DNA from: Lingula anatina | Taxonomy: Eukaryota > Brachiopoda > Lingulata > Lingulida > Lingulidae | Assembly (NCBI RefSeq): GCF_001039355.2 | Contig: NW_019774558.1 | Location: 181,400 to 245,399, forward strand | Reading direction: 5' to 3' | DNA: 64,000 nucleotides | Shown here: positions 1 to 11,044 of the stretch, one piece after another | How the letters are laid out: each line of letters opens with the position of its first letter | How positions within the stretch are numbered: the first letter of the stretch is position 1 | The notes under the pieces: generated by a model | The model's input: only the letters and a program-made list of their open reading frames with translations | What the model was told of the DNA's origin: nothing | Database searches by the model: none | Translations under genes and position numbers: made by a program

Positions 1-545
1 CCCTGGTCATCAAAATCGCCATATTTGAATCACATACACAATATGTGGGTAGGTCATTACTCTCCGAATTAACGGCCTGCATGTCCTGCGACAAAACTGA
101 ACCAAATTGGACAAGTTTTAACCGGTGCCTGGAATTTAATTCCAGATTAAACTCTAAAAACCAATCCTAAGGAATGCCTTGCCGCTTGAAAGCTCTGGTA
201 GCAGCAAGATGAGGTCCGGCGTAACAGCGACCATTGCTGTGATTAAACACTGACATGAGGGGCCTTTGTAGGGCGTGTAACTCTTTTAAAGACGATAATT
301 CGGAAAATATGGAGATCCAAAATATCGCTTTCAATGGTTTTCGTATGACTGAAAATAGGCAATGCATTTTTGTTTGCTTCACTGGCGAATTCAGTTAATG
401 AACTGATGTCACAATGACATCGAACAGATTATCAAAAGTTTTTAAAACACGATTTTAATCCTTATTTTCATTTATCAGTCAGCAAAATTGGAAAAAAAAC
501 TGATTAAATGTGATTTGGAGAAAATATTCCATATTAAATGTCAAG

Positions 546-585
<40 letters not shown>

Positions 586-1049
586 ACTGTATATATATAT
601 AAATATATAAAGTGCCAATACCTGTATACCATCGCCTTAAAACAATATCTTTGTTTGAGTGCCTTTATGTCAAAAATAATGTTTTATTGCATACAAATGG
701 TAATACACATGTACATTCAAGAGACGGGTAATACATTTGCACTTCTTCATTGATGCTGATTAGCAAATACTCTACCAAAAGCTTCAGATCCCATGCGACT
801 TGTCAGCCACGTGCATTTCATTTTCAAGCTTCTACATATTCATCCAGATTATGTGTTACATGTACCCCAAGGCACAGTTGATGTAGACGAGACACGTTTG
901 TGATAAGCGCGGTAATTAAACCTTAATATTGCCCGCTGATGTTCTAATTCGACAAGTGGCCATGTGTATTGTATGAAAATGCCAAATAAAGCAATGACAC
1001 TCTGAAACTTGCCTACAAATTTTCTAATTTACACTTTTCAATTTCCTAG
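1..1049. other. Gene-poor flank upstream of the first TIR gene
   Basis: No supported coding region is seen. The stretch is AT-rich and holds a TA dinucleotide run near 549-602. The TIR coding exon starts right after a splice acceptor at 1048-1049, so an upstream non-coding exon and promoter may lie here, but I cannot place them. Confidence 0.5.
549..602. repeat. TA microsatellite
   Basis: Alternating TA run with short interruptions, read directly from the sequence. Confidence 0.95.
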
Positions 1050-1050
1050 C

Positions 1051-2762
1051 ATGGAAGTTGAATCCTGCCATTACGATGCATACCTGATCCACGGCAGTTT
1101 TGATAAATTGGTAGTCGAGAAAGTACTGAAGGCAGTTGAGTCACACAAAATACGCTGCTGCTATGCACCTCGTGATTTCAAGTCTACAGAATCAACCGAG
1201 GCAAACATCAATGAAGCGGTGGCATTGTCCAGATGCGCTGTGGATTTCCTGTCTCGGAACTCCATAAGAGAGAACTGGTGTAAACACGCAAGAGAATTGG
1301 CCGTGGTCAAGTCAATTGAGGTCGAAGACTTTGTGGTGATCCCAGCGATTTTGGACGTGAAATGGTCGGATTTGCCTTACGGTTACAAAGCCAGAAAAAC
1401 CATCCAAATGGATAGCCAAGATTTTATCCCCACTCTTGTCAAAGCTATTAAAGGTATTTTTTCTTTTAGCTCATGTACTGTGTTAACAGTAATTTTATAT
1501 TTACAGCATTTTATATTAAACTTTTTGTTACCCACGCCTATGTTTTAAAGGCAGACGGAGTGTTTCAGACAGAATTAATCATTCTCAGAGTGAAAGTGTT
1601 GATCCATACAGTTGTATTATTTTAAAATAATAAAAATGATTCTAATACTGGATTCTAATACGTTAAGACGGAATCACGCCGTTTATCATAACACTTAACA
1701 AAATGAAAAGTTTGCTGCAAAATCTGCTGCAAACTTAACAGTTCGCATGAAACCGTTTACAGGTTGTTGCAAGAAAATAACTGTTGCTACTAAGTTGCAA
1801 AGGCATCTTGAATTTACGGCAATTTTGCAACGCGTATTTATATCCACTCAAATGTAATACTGCGTCAGTTTCATGGTAAAAATTCATTTTTGCAAATTTG
1901 CAGCACATTTGCGGGAACAGTTTGCAAGAAGCCTAAAACTTTGCTTAGGGGATGTCTTCGGCATGTGAATTGGGTTGTCACTGGTGATAACGTTCCAATG
2001 TATTAGAATCATTTTCATTATTTTAGCATGAGGAATTATTTATACATATGAGGTGATTTGTTTTGCGCCATATAGCGGTCTGCTACCTCAACTGGAAAAG
2101 ACCATCTCTTGAGAGGACTGCTTGCAACGTAACAAATAAATAATGAAAACTGTGATTAATAATTTAAAATCCCATACTGTGTACGTGCATAGAGCTAATT
2201 ATAGGAGCTCTGTCTGAATAAGCCGATGCCATACTTTCTGTAGCACTGATTTTTTTCCGTATGAGATTTGATTATCATTTATATTAATTTTATTTGAATC
2301 CCTTTTATTTTTCAATCTTTATTATTGAAGCGACTGGCTGAATCAATATATTGGTACACTTTACACACGCAGAATAAGCTTCAATATCTGTGTTCGCGAT
2401 AATATTTTTCTCTGTGAATATCCTATATCCATATGATAAAATTAACAAAGATAAATTATGCAATTTTCATTTCTTGAAAATTTAACATATACAGTATTAG
2501 ATACAATTGAAGTGTTTAAATTGACCACCACTTTGATTAAATATCAATTCAGATATTTTTCATTGAAGGTCCGACAGCTGATCCATGCTATGGCGAGCTC
2601 CGCAGCGAGAACGAAAACGTAAAACAAGAGAATAATCTACTCCGCAGTGAGAATGAAAACTTGAAAGCAGAGCTACAAGAAATGAGACAACAACTAGAAG
2701 ATTCGAATGCGTTGATCAGGCAACAGAAGGCAGATATGCAGAAAGAAGTGACCTTTAACTAA
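1051..2762 (+). CDS. TIR domain plus coiled-coil protein, copy 1 (diverged)
   Basis: Two exons, 1051-1453 and 2569-2762, join in phase 1 to give 198 residues. Residues 1-134 form a TIR domain (box 1 YDAYLIHG, then YAPRDF before the BB loop). Exon 2 encodes a heptad-rich coiled coil ending near VTFN. The start is the Met two bases after a splice acceptor (AG at 1048-1049), an arrangement shared with the paralog at 17152, so a 5' UTR intron is likely. TIR domains assemble by TIR-TIR contact in innate signalling, or cleave NAD in the SARM1 class. Compared with the paralog, the BB-loop Pro-Gly is lost (RDFKSTES) and the Glu four residues after Trp in the WCxxE motif is Ala (WCKHA). It has no transmembrane segment or signal peptide, so it is probably cytosolic. 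Signalling output is unknown; it may be a decoy or a decaying copy. Confidence 0.85.
1624..2024. mobile_element. MITE-like inverted-repeat element in TIR copy 1 intron
   Basis: The ends are inverted copies of each other: AAAATAATAAAAATGATTCT at 1624 and its near-perfect reverse complement ending at 2024. The interior is rich in TTGCAA and TGCAGCAAA motifs and has no ORF. It lies wholly within the single intron of the TIR gene, which it enlarges relative to the paralog (intron 1115 versus 215 nt). Confidence 0.65.
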
Positions 2763-3043
2763 CTGTAATGTAGATGATGCATCTTGTTAAAGGAAGGAAC
2801 TTTTTTGTATTTATGTGACTTAATTCTGCGGGGTTGGACGGAATGAGCTTTGCCTGTAGTTTAAGTCACTATTATCTATATAGCATGGCCCAAGGCTGGA
2901 CCTTTTGACATCGCTCCTTGCTGAAAATTGCGGGAGGAAGAAAGCTAGTGTTTTCAATGCTGCGTTGTATGCATCTCCCTATTATGACTCTAATATTAGA
3001 CGGGGGTAGGGGGGCATTGTCTGGGTAATACGTAATACGTATC

Positions 3044-3513
3044 TACCCTCTACCAGGGCGACTGATAGATTTTTTCACAGATTTTCACAGATATGTCTCT
3101 AGATAGATGGATGGTCATTTTGGTTCAAACTCACTTTGTTCAGAAATTCCATGTGGAAACAAAATTATCTCTGCGCGCGCGCCAAAGGCTTTGTACTTGC
3201 TCTGCATGAGCTGAGCTTCACAACGATGTGATATCTGCTCGTTACGCAACCAGTCTAAGGCTTTTTTATCTGTCACAGAAGAGCAAGTGATTAAAGTCAG
3301 AGCAATAAACTGTCTTCATTGCTGTCACGCAGTCTTAGACTGGACCTGCTAAGTGACAGTGCCTGAGCAGTTATGCAAACAATTACCATCCATGTAATCA
3401 GCCTCGAGATTTCTCAACAGGGTGAGTTTGAACCAAAATGACCATCTATCTATCTATCTAGAGACATATCTGTGAATATCTGTGAAAAATCTATGTCGCC
3501 CTGGTAGAGCGTA
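3044..3513. mobile_element. Mutator-like MITE with 9-bp target duplication
   Basis: Long inverted arms of about 85 bp start with TACCCTCTACCAGGGCGAC at 3044 and end with the complement at 3513. The element is bracketed by a perfect 9-bp direct repeat, ATACGTATC, at 3035-3043 and 3514-3522. Nine-bp duplications are the hallmark of the Mutator superfamily. The interior is non-coding. Related copies lie at 42385, 50700 and 56288. Confidence 0.8.
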
Positions 3514-3984
3514 ATACGTATCTGTCTGTATACATACAGGTAATGTACATGTAATAAACATGTATATACGGTATTTACACCGTTGGTCCAAAACGTTAGG
3601 CATATTTTCCAGAAAATTAAACCCATAAAGTTATTTTACGAGCCAGGATTCATGGTTTATGTTTATTTTGATAACTTATGTGCTTATTGAAGGAATTCGG
3701 TGGGATTTGACAGTTTACTTAATACTATGAGATATTTATGTATGACACAAGTGCTGAAGGGGGTCTTTGATCAATTTATAAATAATGGTGTAAGAGATAA
3801 ATAAATCTCACTATTTAATAGGTTTGCTAGATATCAATACAGTTTAGTTTATAGTTTATTTCACTGTAACATATGCATCCACTTGTGTGGATGAAAATGG
3901 CAATATGAATACAATTTTTGTGAACATGCTATTAAACAATCACAATGAGTAATTTACTTATTTACTAAAAAAACAGTACCTGTA
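3514..3984. other. Intergenic, nothing recognised
   Basis: AT-rich sequence without an ORF, RNA gene or clear repeat that I can support. Confidence 0.4.
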
Positions 3985-4125
3985 GGTTATGAAAATGTCG
4001 TAAACATTGATAGCATGGTTTGCCCTTGGATATGAACCAGTTATAACAGGAGAAGCTGATGTATTTTCCCCTCGAAGCATGATAAAAGGCGCCACTGTTT
4101 CATACCTTGACAAAGGGTCAGGGTT

Positions 4126-4206
4126 CCGTAACTCGAAAGCATTGCGAATTGCGACACCATGTAATGTGATATCGCTATCGCAATATGCGATGCTTTCGAG
4201 TTACGG
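4126..4206. repeat. Perfect-arm palindrome, unit 1
   Basis: CCGTAACTCGAAAGCATTGC at 4126 is the inverted match of the arm ending TTTCGAGTTACGG at 4206. It could fold into a hairpin. It interrupts the R1 repeat. Confidence 0.8.
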
Positions 4207-4219
4207 AGCCTATGCAGGG

Positions 4220-4361
4220 CCCCATAACTCGAAAGCATTGCGCATTGCGACTGAGCGCAAGCGTCTCGATTTCATAACCCGCCCATACTCGCCCCGTTAA
4301 TACATTGTAGCCTCTATGTGATAATGTTATTTGCAATACGCGATGCTTTCGAGTTACGGGG
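4220..4361. repeat. Palindrome, unit 2 of the same family
   Basis: CCCCATAACTCGAAAGCATT at 4220 pairs with GATGCTTTCGAGTTACGGGG ending at 4361. The arms match those of the adjacent hairpin at 4126-4206, with a longer spacer. Together they look like two foldback elements inserted side by side. Confidence 0.8.
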
Positions 4362-5090
4362 TCTAGGTCTGCAGACTTATTACCTCGGATTTCTCACAAT
4401 ACACTCATTTTTTATGAAAGAAGAACTGCACTGGTCGCATTTTTATTCTTGAGTAATTGGAAATGATTTCGAGAAAGTTATCCGTTTTCTCTGGCATCTT
4501 TAGCAAATGGCAATTACGTTCAATCTCCTAAAACAGATTTTTTTGAAAACAGATGTCCGTCCGTAAGAAGCAGATCTACAGTACTTTGACAAGGTCCGTG
4601 AAGGAGTTCTTTTGGCAAACGTCACCCCTTATTTTAAGACCCAAGTAGGGACATACATTTAGAATAACTGTTTGTGGTGATGGATATTGCAATGAATTTT
4701 AAAACAGCATAGTATATTCTAGTATATGCTCTTCAAAAGAGCTGAAAGTACACACACACACACACAAATAATTTTCATAATAATGATAACGCCCCCCCCC
4801 CCAACTTCATCGTAATTGCCTGTTTTAACACCGTAAACAGGTACCGGTAGGTTAAAAAATGTCGTAAACATTGATAACATTGAAGCCGCTATATACTTTC
4901 ACCTGGAAACATGACAAAGGACGCCACTGGTTCTTTAAATAGATTATAATTGGACAAAGGGTCAGATCTGAAGACTTGATTCGTCTCCGTCCGTCTGTTG
5001 TGATGATGTAGACATGTGTACCGGTAGTGATGATTTGAATCACACCAATAAATGATTAAAGGAATGGAATTGGCAAAGAATAAAGGGGCC

Positions 5091-6252
5091 ATTCAGAATG
5101 AGCAAATCCGAGTGCTAACTGGTACACGACCTACATATGGCAGACCTACATGAAAGGAAGACCTCTACATCTTGTAATGGTCTCTCCGCCTCTCACACAC
5201 CTCTCCACGCGTCGTCCCTCGACCGGAGCCGAAATTTAAACACTGTGCCCCTGCAGGGATCTTTAAAGGAATGTCAATATAATAGTATTCATGTATATGC
5301 TGAAAAGTAACATTTCACACCTTTGACATTTTCATATAACAGCAAGTATTAATCTCTCAGTATTCAATTTTCTAACCCAATCTAAGAAAACGGGCAAATT
5401 GTTATTTTACCACTTAAATAATTTTACGAAAATGTATTACCGTGTTTATCCGTAATATATTCCAAGGTGAATGCTTATAGCTTTCCATTTAATTCAATTT
5501 AATTTTTGCTTATTTTTCTTCTATTTATTTTATTCAATTTCATTTCTCTTAATTGTTTCAAATTTTATTATTCTATTTTATTTTATTTAACATGGCATAT
5601 TATAAATATCTCATATATCAATAATCGATCACAATACGTTATCTAAGAAAACTATACATTGGTGTTCTACGGCTGCACAAAGAAGCAGCGGTGATAACAT
5701 TAAATAAAACGTAATGTGACACCACAGCATTACTTCAGAGCAGAAAACCATCCATATTGAAATATAGCGAATCAATCAGTCTTTTGACATAATCTAAAAC
5801 TTACTTGAAAATCCCGATAAAAAACCCCACCGTTCTCAAAACAAGGAAAAGACGAAAAAAATCAAGTCTATTTTAACATCAGGAAAATGTTTGGTTCAAT
5901 GGGTTTTCCCCTGTTACGTCATTCTTAACGAACCAGGAAGGTGAGTGGCACCTCAAAATTTTTCTTATATTTCAGATAATTATATGATATGGCTCTGACC
6001 ATAATGGTGGTTAAATTAATAACTTTATTTAATAGATATAAGGACAGGACTCGCAATGTTAATTGCAACACTATTTACTAACTATATAAAGCTGTGATGA
6101 AATATATTAAGTTCGATCTTAGGCAAAACGGCGGCATACCGCGGTAGTGGATAAACACGCCAGTGAAAACTGGAAATGAAAACGATAACAAGCTTATCTA
6201 TCAATCAAACCATAAAGAGTTCTCTTTCAATGACTGTCTACATATGTACACA
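5091..6252. other. Intergenic, AT-rich
   Basis: No supported gene. Contains T-rich and A-rich low-complexity tracts around 5500-5590. Confidence 0.4.
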
Positions 6253-6256
6253 TAAA

Positions 6257-8133
6257 GGCCGGGTCACACTGCGCTTGCGACCTTTTTGCAACCTTTTTGC
6301 AACCACAAAATCTGGCGGTCGCTTGCGATCACTTTGCGAGCTAATTAAGGAGCTGTGGCCAATTTTGATCGGCAAGCAGTCGCAAACCGGTTGCAACAAG
6401 CTAATTAAGGTTGCAGTATGGTATCTGCAGCCTCTTATAGACCATCTTCAAGTTATAGGTTACCAGTCGCACACTATTTGCCGAGCGATACACAACCTGT
6501 CTGCAACCACTTGGTGACCGAAAACCGGTTGCAGGACTGTAGCAATCGCTTGTCAACTGGTAGCAGCAAGGTCGCACAGAATATATATGTTGCCAACTTG
6601 TGACAGTAGCTGCTTTCCCATAAATTCCCCTCTCAAAAGACAAAAAATGTTCTAGTAAAACGACTCCTTTTCAAAAAGACGGGACTGCTATAATCATTGA
6701 CTTTGTTTACCTAAGAAGTTAAACGAGTTAAAAAAACTCGAAAATACTGGGTGAACCCGTGGATTGCAAGACGTCCCTTGTAAGGCGATTACAAAGATTT
6801 GATGAAAGAACTTCCGACTTGAAAATTAGGAAGTTTTCATTTCCTTCCTAAAAATTGAACCAACAATGTTTTGTGAACTTTTGAAAAGACTACACCCTCA
6901 CCTAACGAAACCAGTGCTGTAATAAAAAACATAAACTTGCATACGTTTTAATCCTTATTAATCTCATAATGCTCTTTAATATTTTCTTGTTCAAATACTT
7001 GGTCTTTGAGGTCGCAAGGCCTGTGCAGTTACGGTCACACTGGACAAAAAACCTCTTTGCGACTTGCAACTGTCACCGGTTGCAAAAAGGTCGGCGACCG
7101 GTTGCAACAACTCGCAAAGTGGTTTCCAAATGAACGCTGGGTTAATATCCAGTTGCGCCGGTTTTCGGTGCAGCACCGATAACCTCCTGGCGACCGAAAA
7201 ACCTACTTGTGGTATCCAACCGGTTACTAACAGGTCGCCGACTGCTTTGCAACTGATTTGCAACCGAATGTGTGGTTTTGCCTTTGTCTTTTTAACCCTA
7301 GGCGTTTGGCACTTACAATACAACGTAATTAAATCGTGACAAGTCATGCGCATCGTGTACTTTTTACACTCCCATCCTTGTAGTGAGGATACCAAGCACT
7401 GGGAAGATGTTAAATTGTTTGTGTTGAAACTATTTTTATTTAAGTCTATTGGACACATTTTACGATTTGTTCAATTATTTGTGGATAATTTTGATTGTTG
7501 AAATTATGATATTAAGTAGCAGTTATACCTTGCTGATTAAATTGCTTTTATTTTCCGTTTTCTCTGCATTCGTGTATTTGTTTCATTGTTTACTCTGATA
7601 ATATGGCTTTGCAAATTTTAATTAACATACAGCGATATATTATTAAGGTTTTCGGCATTTTACCTATGATTTTCGCAAAATGATAAAATAAATAAACGTA
7701 GCGTCAAAAAATCGTACATTGCTTTTATCATCACATTTTTTTTGGTTCGTAAGTGTGAAATACCTTGGCAATTGGTATAAAATATTGCCAACAAATGCAA
7801 TTTATGTTTCCTTTTTCTAAAATATTATAATTTATGACCTTGATATTTAGAAGGCTTACATAACAAATTATGAAAAAAGTCTTTGCCCCACCATCCCACG
7901 CCTATTTTTTGCAGTCGCTTGCAACCTTCCTGCGACTTATTTTCGAACGCCTGCGATCGGTAAAAAACCTGTTAGCGACCAAGATACTAAAGACCGTCAA
8001 TCGACCACGCAGTTACAACTGCAACCTTCTAGCGACCTGCTGCCGACTACTTGCGACTGGTAAAAAACTTGTAAGCGACCAGTCGACTAAATACGGTCAA
8101 TCGACCNGTTGCAAGCGCAGTGTGACCCAGGCT
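6257..8133. mobile_element. Foldback-type element built of GCGACC and TTGCAACC phrases
   Basis: The left end GGCCGGGTCACACTGCGCTT (6257) is the inverted match of the right end, which runs to about 8133 (GCGCAGTGTGACCCAGGC). Three phrase-rich blocks (about 6257-6600, 7030-7280 and 7905-8133) carry dozens of degenerate GCGACC, TTGCAACC and GGTTGCAA words on both strands. The unique spacers have no convincing ORF. A single N at 8107 falls inside the right block, so this end may be an imperfect assembly join. No transposase is seen, so it is non-autonomous. Confidence 0.65.
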
Positions 8134-9860
8134 TAAGGTAATGTAGGTAAGGTGCCTTAATTGAGCTCTGGTGTTGTCTTTAAAAGACTAGTGAATATAC
8201 AAATCATTTAGGATGCAAAGATTGGACTTCCCCATTTTCAGCCTGAGGCAAACATTCTCACGTTGTCATCACAACATTAATAATGATGTAAGTAATAATT
8301 CATACGCGATTAAGATAAATGGACGTTAATCGGAGCCTTTTATCAACCCCAAATCAAGCCGTTTTTAAATCTAATTTTAAACCAGGAAATTTCCAGTTTG
8401 ATGGGGATTGCCCTTGCCGTGCATCTATATCGATACTGAAAGAGGAAGGTAGGTAGGGACTCAAGACAATTGTTCTCCCAGTGTTTTAAATGATTATATG
8501 ATATCACGTTTAATTAAATAATACTGTAAATAAATAAAACGCAGTATTCCATAGATTGAAAGGACGTAACACATAGCTAGGCATATTGCACACTATTACA
8601 TGCTTCGCTAACATAGAAGCCGTAAAGACATCTATTTAGTCCGAGCATCTACAAAATGGCGATGTAGATTATTGAGGCCCATGACCTTAAACGACCTACT
8701 GGACAGTAATTTACCTAGTCAGGCCATTGCACACGGAGCTATTTCAAAGCGTTTGACTATATTGGCGGGATCTAGAGTAGCGTACAAGATCACCTGCTAC
8801 AGTGTAGCATTACCGGTAGCTACCAGTACATGTTAAAAACAGGATGATACTAGTAAGTACACTGAGATGCATATTTTAATATTTTGGAATTTTTTAAAGA
8901 AAATCGTATAAACAAATACCCAGTAAAATGAAGAAGTGTGTCGGAATTCCCCACTTTCAGTTCAGAGTCGATTCCCGAGAGCGATGCATTACAGTCACGA
9001 CAGTTTACGGAAATTCAGTACAAGGATACGAGGGGAGAAAGACTAATATACAAACCACAGACTGTACGTACTATATCACGCCTTTGTAAAGTTATCAGAT
9101 GATATTTGGGTGGGTGTATTGTGTTAACAATTGAACTTATACGGACTGTATTCAAATCCAGCAATCACAAATATCACCTTCGAATTCGAATTAACGACGA
9201 GAAGCACTATCTTTTATTCAGACGAAAAAAGGAAGAAAAATAGTATTAACTTTTTTTTCGAACTTATCCAACATCAGCAAAATTCCCAGTTGTTGTGTAT
9301 TCCCCTTTACAACAAGAAAAAACGAGGTGAGTTGAGTCGATCAATTACCCTGTTTTACCTTATTCTAAAATGTATATCCAGTTATTTTGTAGTAGGAATT
9401 TAGAGCGTGCATAATGAATTCGTTGATATTTACTAGAAGACGTTTACTCTTGAATTTCCTAATTTTGACCACCCTAAGAGGATGTTGACTTAAATTATTG
9501 TCTATCCTGTAATATTTGCCAGGGCATACCACGTACATGTACCAGAGGCAGTGCGTATGCTGTCAAAGGTCCACTCTAAAATGAAACTGTTTCTACACAA
9601 ATGATGTTTAGTATACAAAACCACTTATTTACTATTTTACTTGCAATAGGATGTGATAAGCGACGCCAAAAATGTATAATAAAACATAACAGTGTGTTTC
9701 AGTGGTGATTATATTAAATCATTTTCATATTTGTAGAATTTTGCAACACAAAATTCTTGCTATGCGAAAAAAAATCATTATAAATGTAAACTGAAGGTGT
9801 ACAAACGTATAACTCCAGGTCTGCTGAACAAATTTCATTTCCGGTGAATAGTCCTTCCCA
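8134..9860. other. Intergenic before the ankyrin gene
   Basis: No recognised gene. Short acceptor-flanked open segments exist (8397-8448; from 8959), but they have no recognisable family and no consistent phase, so I do not call exons. The ankyrin gene promoter should lie in the right part. Confidence 0.4.
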
Positions 9861-11011
9861 ATGGCTGCATATCGTTCATTCAATGCCACGTTCAAGAACA
9901 GTCTCCAAAAAGCTGCAGAAATCGGAGATATCGAAACAGTGCGTCAACTGCTAGAAAGTAAAATATGCGATGCCAACGAGAGGACAGACACAGTTGGATT
10001 GGGCTTACTTGTAAGCATTGCCAAAAATGAACATGCAAAGCATATTTAGAATTTGCTACTCATATGAATAAAAAGGAATTTGAGAATAGTTGATAGTAGT
10101 TACACAGTAACATGACTCGCAAACAGTGTACAGAATAGGTACAGCACGGAACTGATCCCTACAGTGAGAACGAAGTAAGTATATTTTCTTGTAAATATAA
10201 ATGTGTGGTGCTTGAAATATACATGTACCTGCTCTTCCTTAGTTTGCTTGCGCTACACAAGCAGTTTTTAATTGTTTAAAATGCATTTTCGTTCTTGAAC
10301 AAGTGGGTTTTTAATATTATCATTGATACTTGTGTAAACCGATTCTGGCATGTAATTAATACTTCATACTTAAAAATAATCTCAAGTTGAGAAATCAAAA
10401 TAATCTTAATTGAAAGTCCGGTCCTTAAATCCGTGTATCAAATCATTCGTGAATTATCAAAATAAACCACTTAAAAGTTCGTTTTGATACATTAATTGCT
10501 GAAAATATTTTTAAAAATAAAACCCGAAGACCAAAGAACTCATACAGAGGTGGAAATTTAAACGTGTTTTCTTAACAGACGTCTCAGATGTGGCTTGGGC
10601 TTAATTGGAATAAAAGTAGTGTTCCCTCATTGAGGCACTGTTGTTTAAAGATGGAAATAGTTTTGATACATTCGATTTACAGTGCACCCCGTTTTGTAAT
10701 GATCCATTAACATGTGATAAAATACCTTTGGTCGGGGATGTCATTTCATCGAAAAATTTATGTATCTTCAGGATTGCCAGACTCCTCTTCATTACGCTGC
10801 TAGTGGTGGCCACAGCGATGTAGATCAAAGTTGTATTTTTAGGACATAAAGCACACTTATCTTTAAAAAATCTAAAAAGTTTTAGTATTATATCTACCTT
10901 ACACACGGTCTTCATGGAATATTAACAGATAAACGTTAGCAGTCTTCCCTTCAACAACGCATTGTATTACATCTACATGTAAATTATCTCCCGTACCTGC
11001 TGTTGCGGCAG

Positions 11012-11044
<33 letters not shown>

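Larger units (their letters stand above)
3985..5090. repeat. Interspersed repeat family R1, copy with internal insertion
   Basis: One end of a repeat unit (3985-4125, GTCGTAAACATTGATA through GACAAAGGGTCAG) is followed by two palindromes and then a second unit (about 4390-5090, from a GCACTGGTCGCA block to the same GGGTCAG block). Closely related units occur at 20060-20602, 22205-22840 and 22860-23540. No coding capacity or clear termini; class unknown. Confidence 0.7.

Noticed and set aside
8397-9062. Possible spliced exons (CPCRASISILKEE; RVDSRERCITVTTVYG)
   Set aside because: They have acceptors and one donor, but phase and family support are missing, so they are not called.
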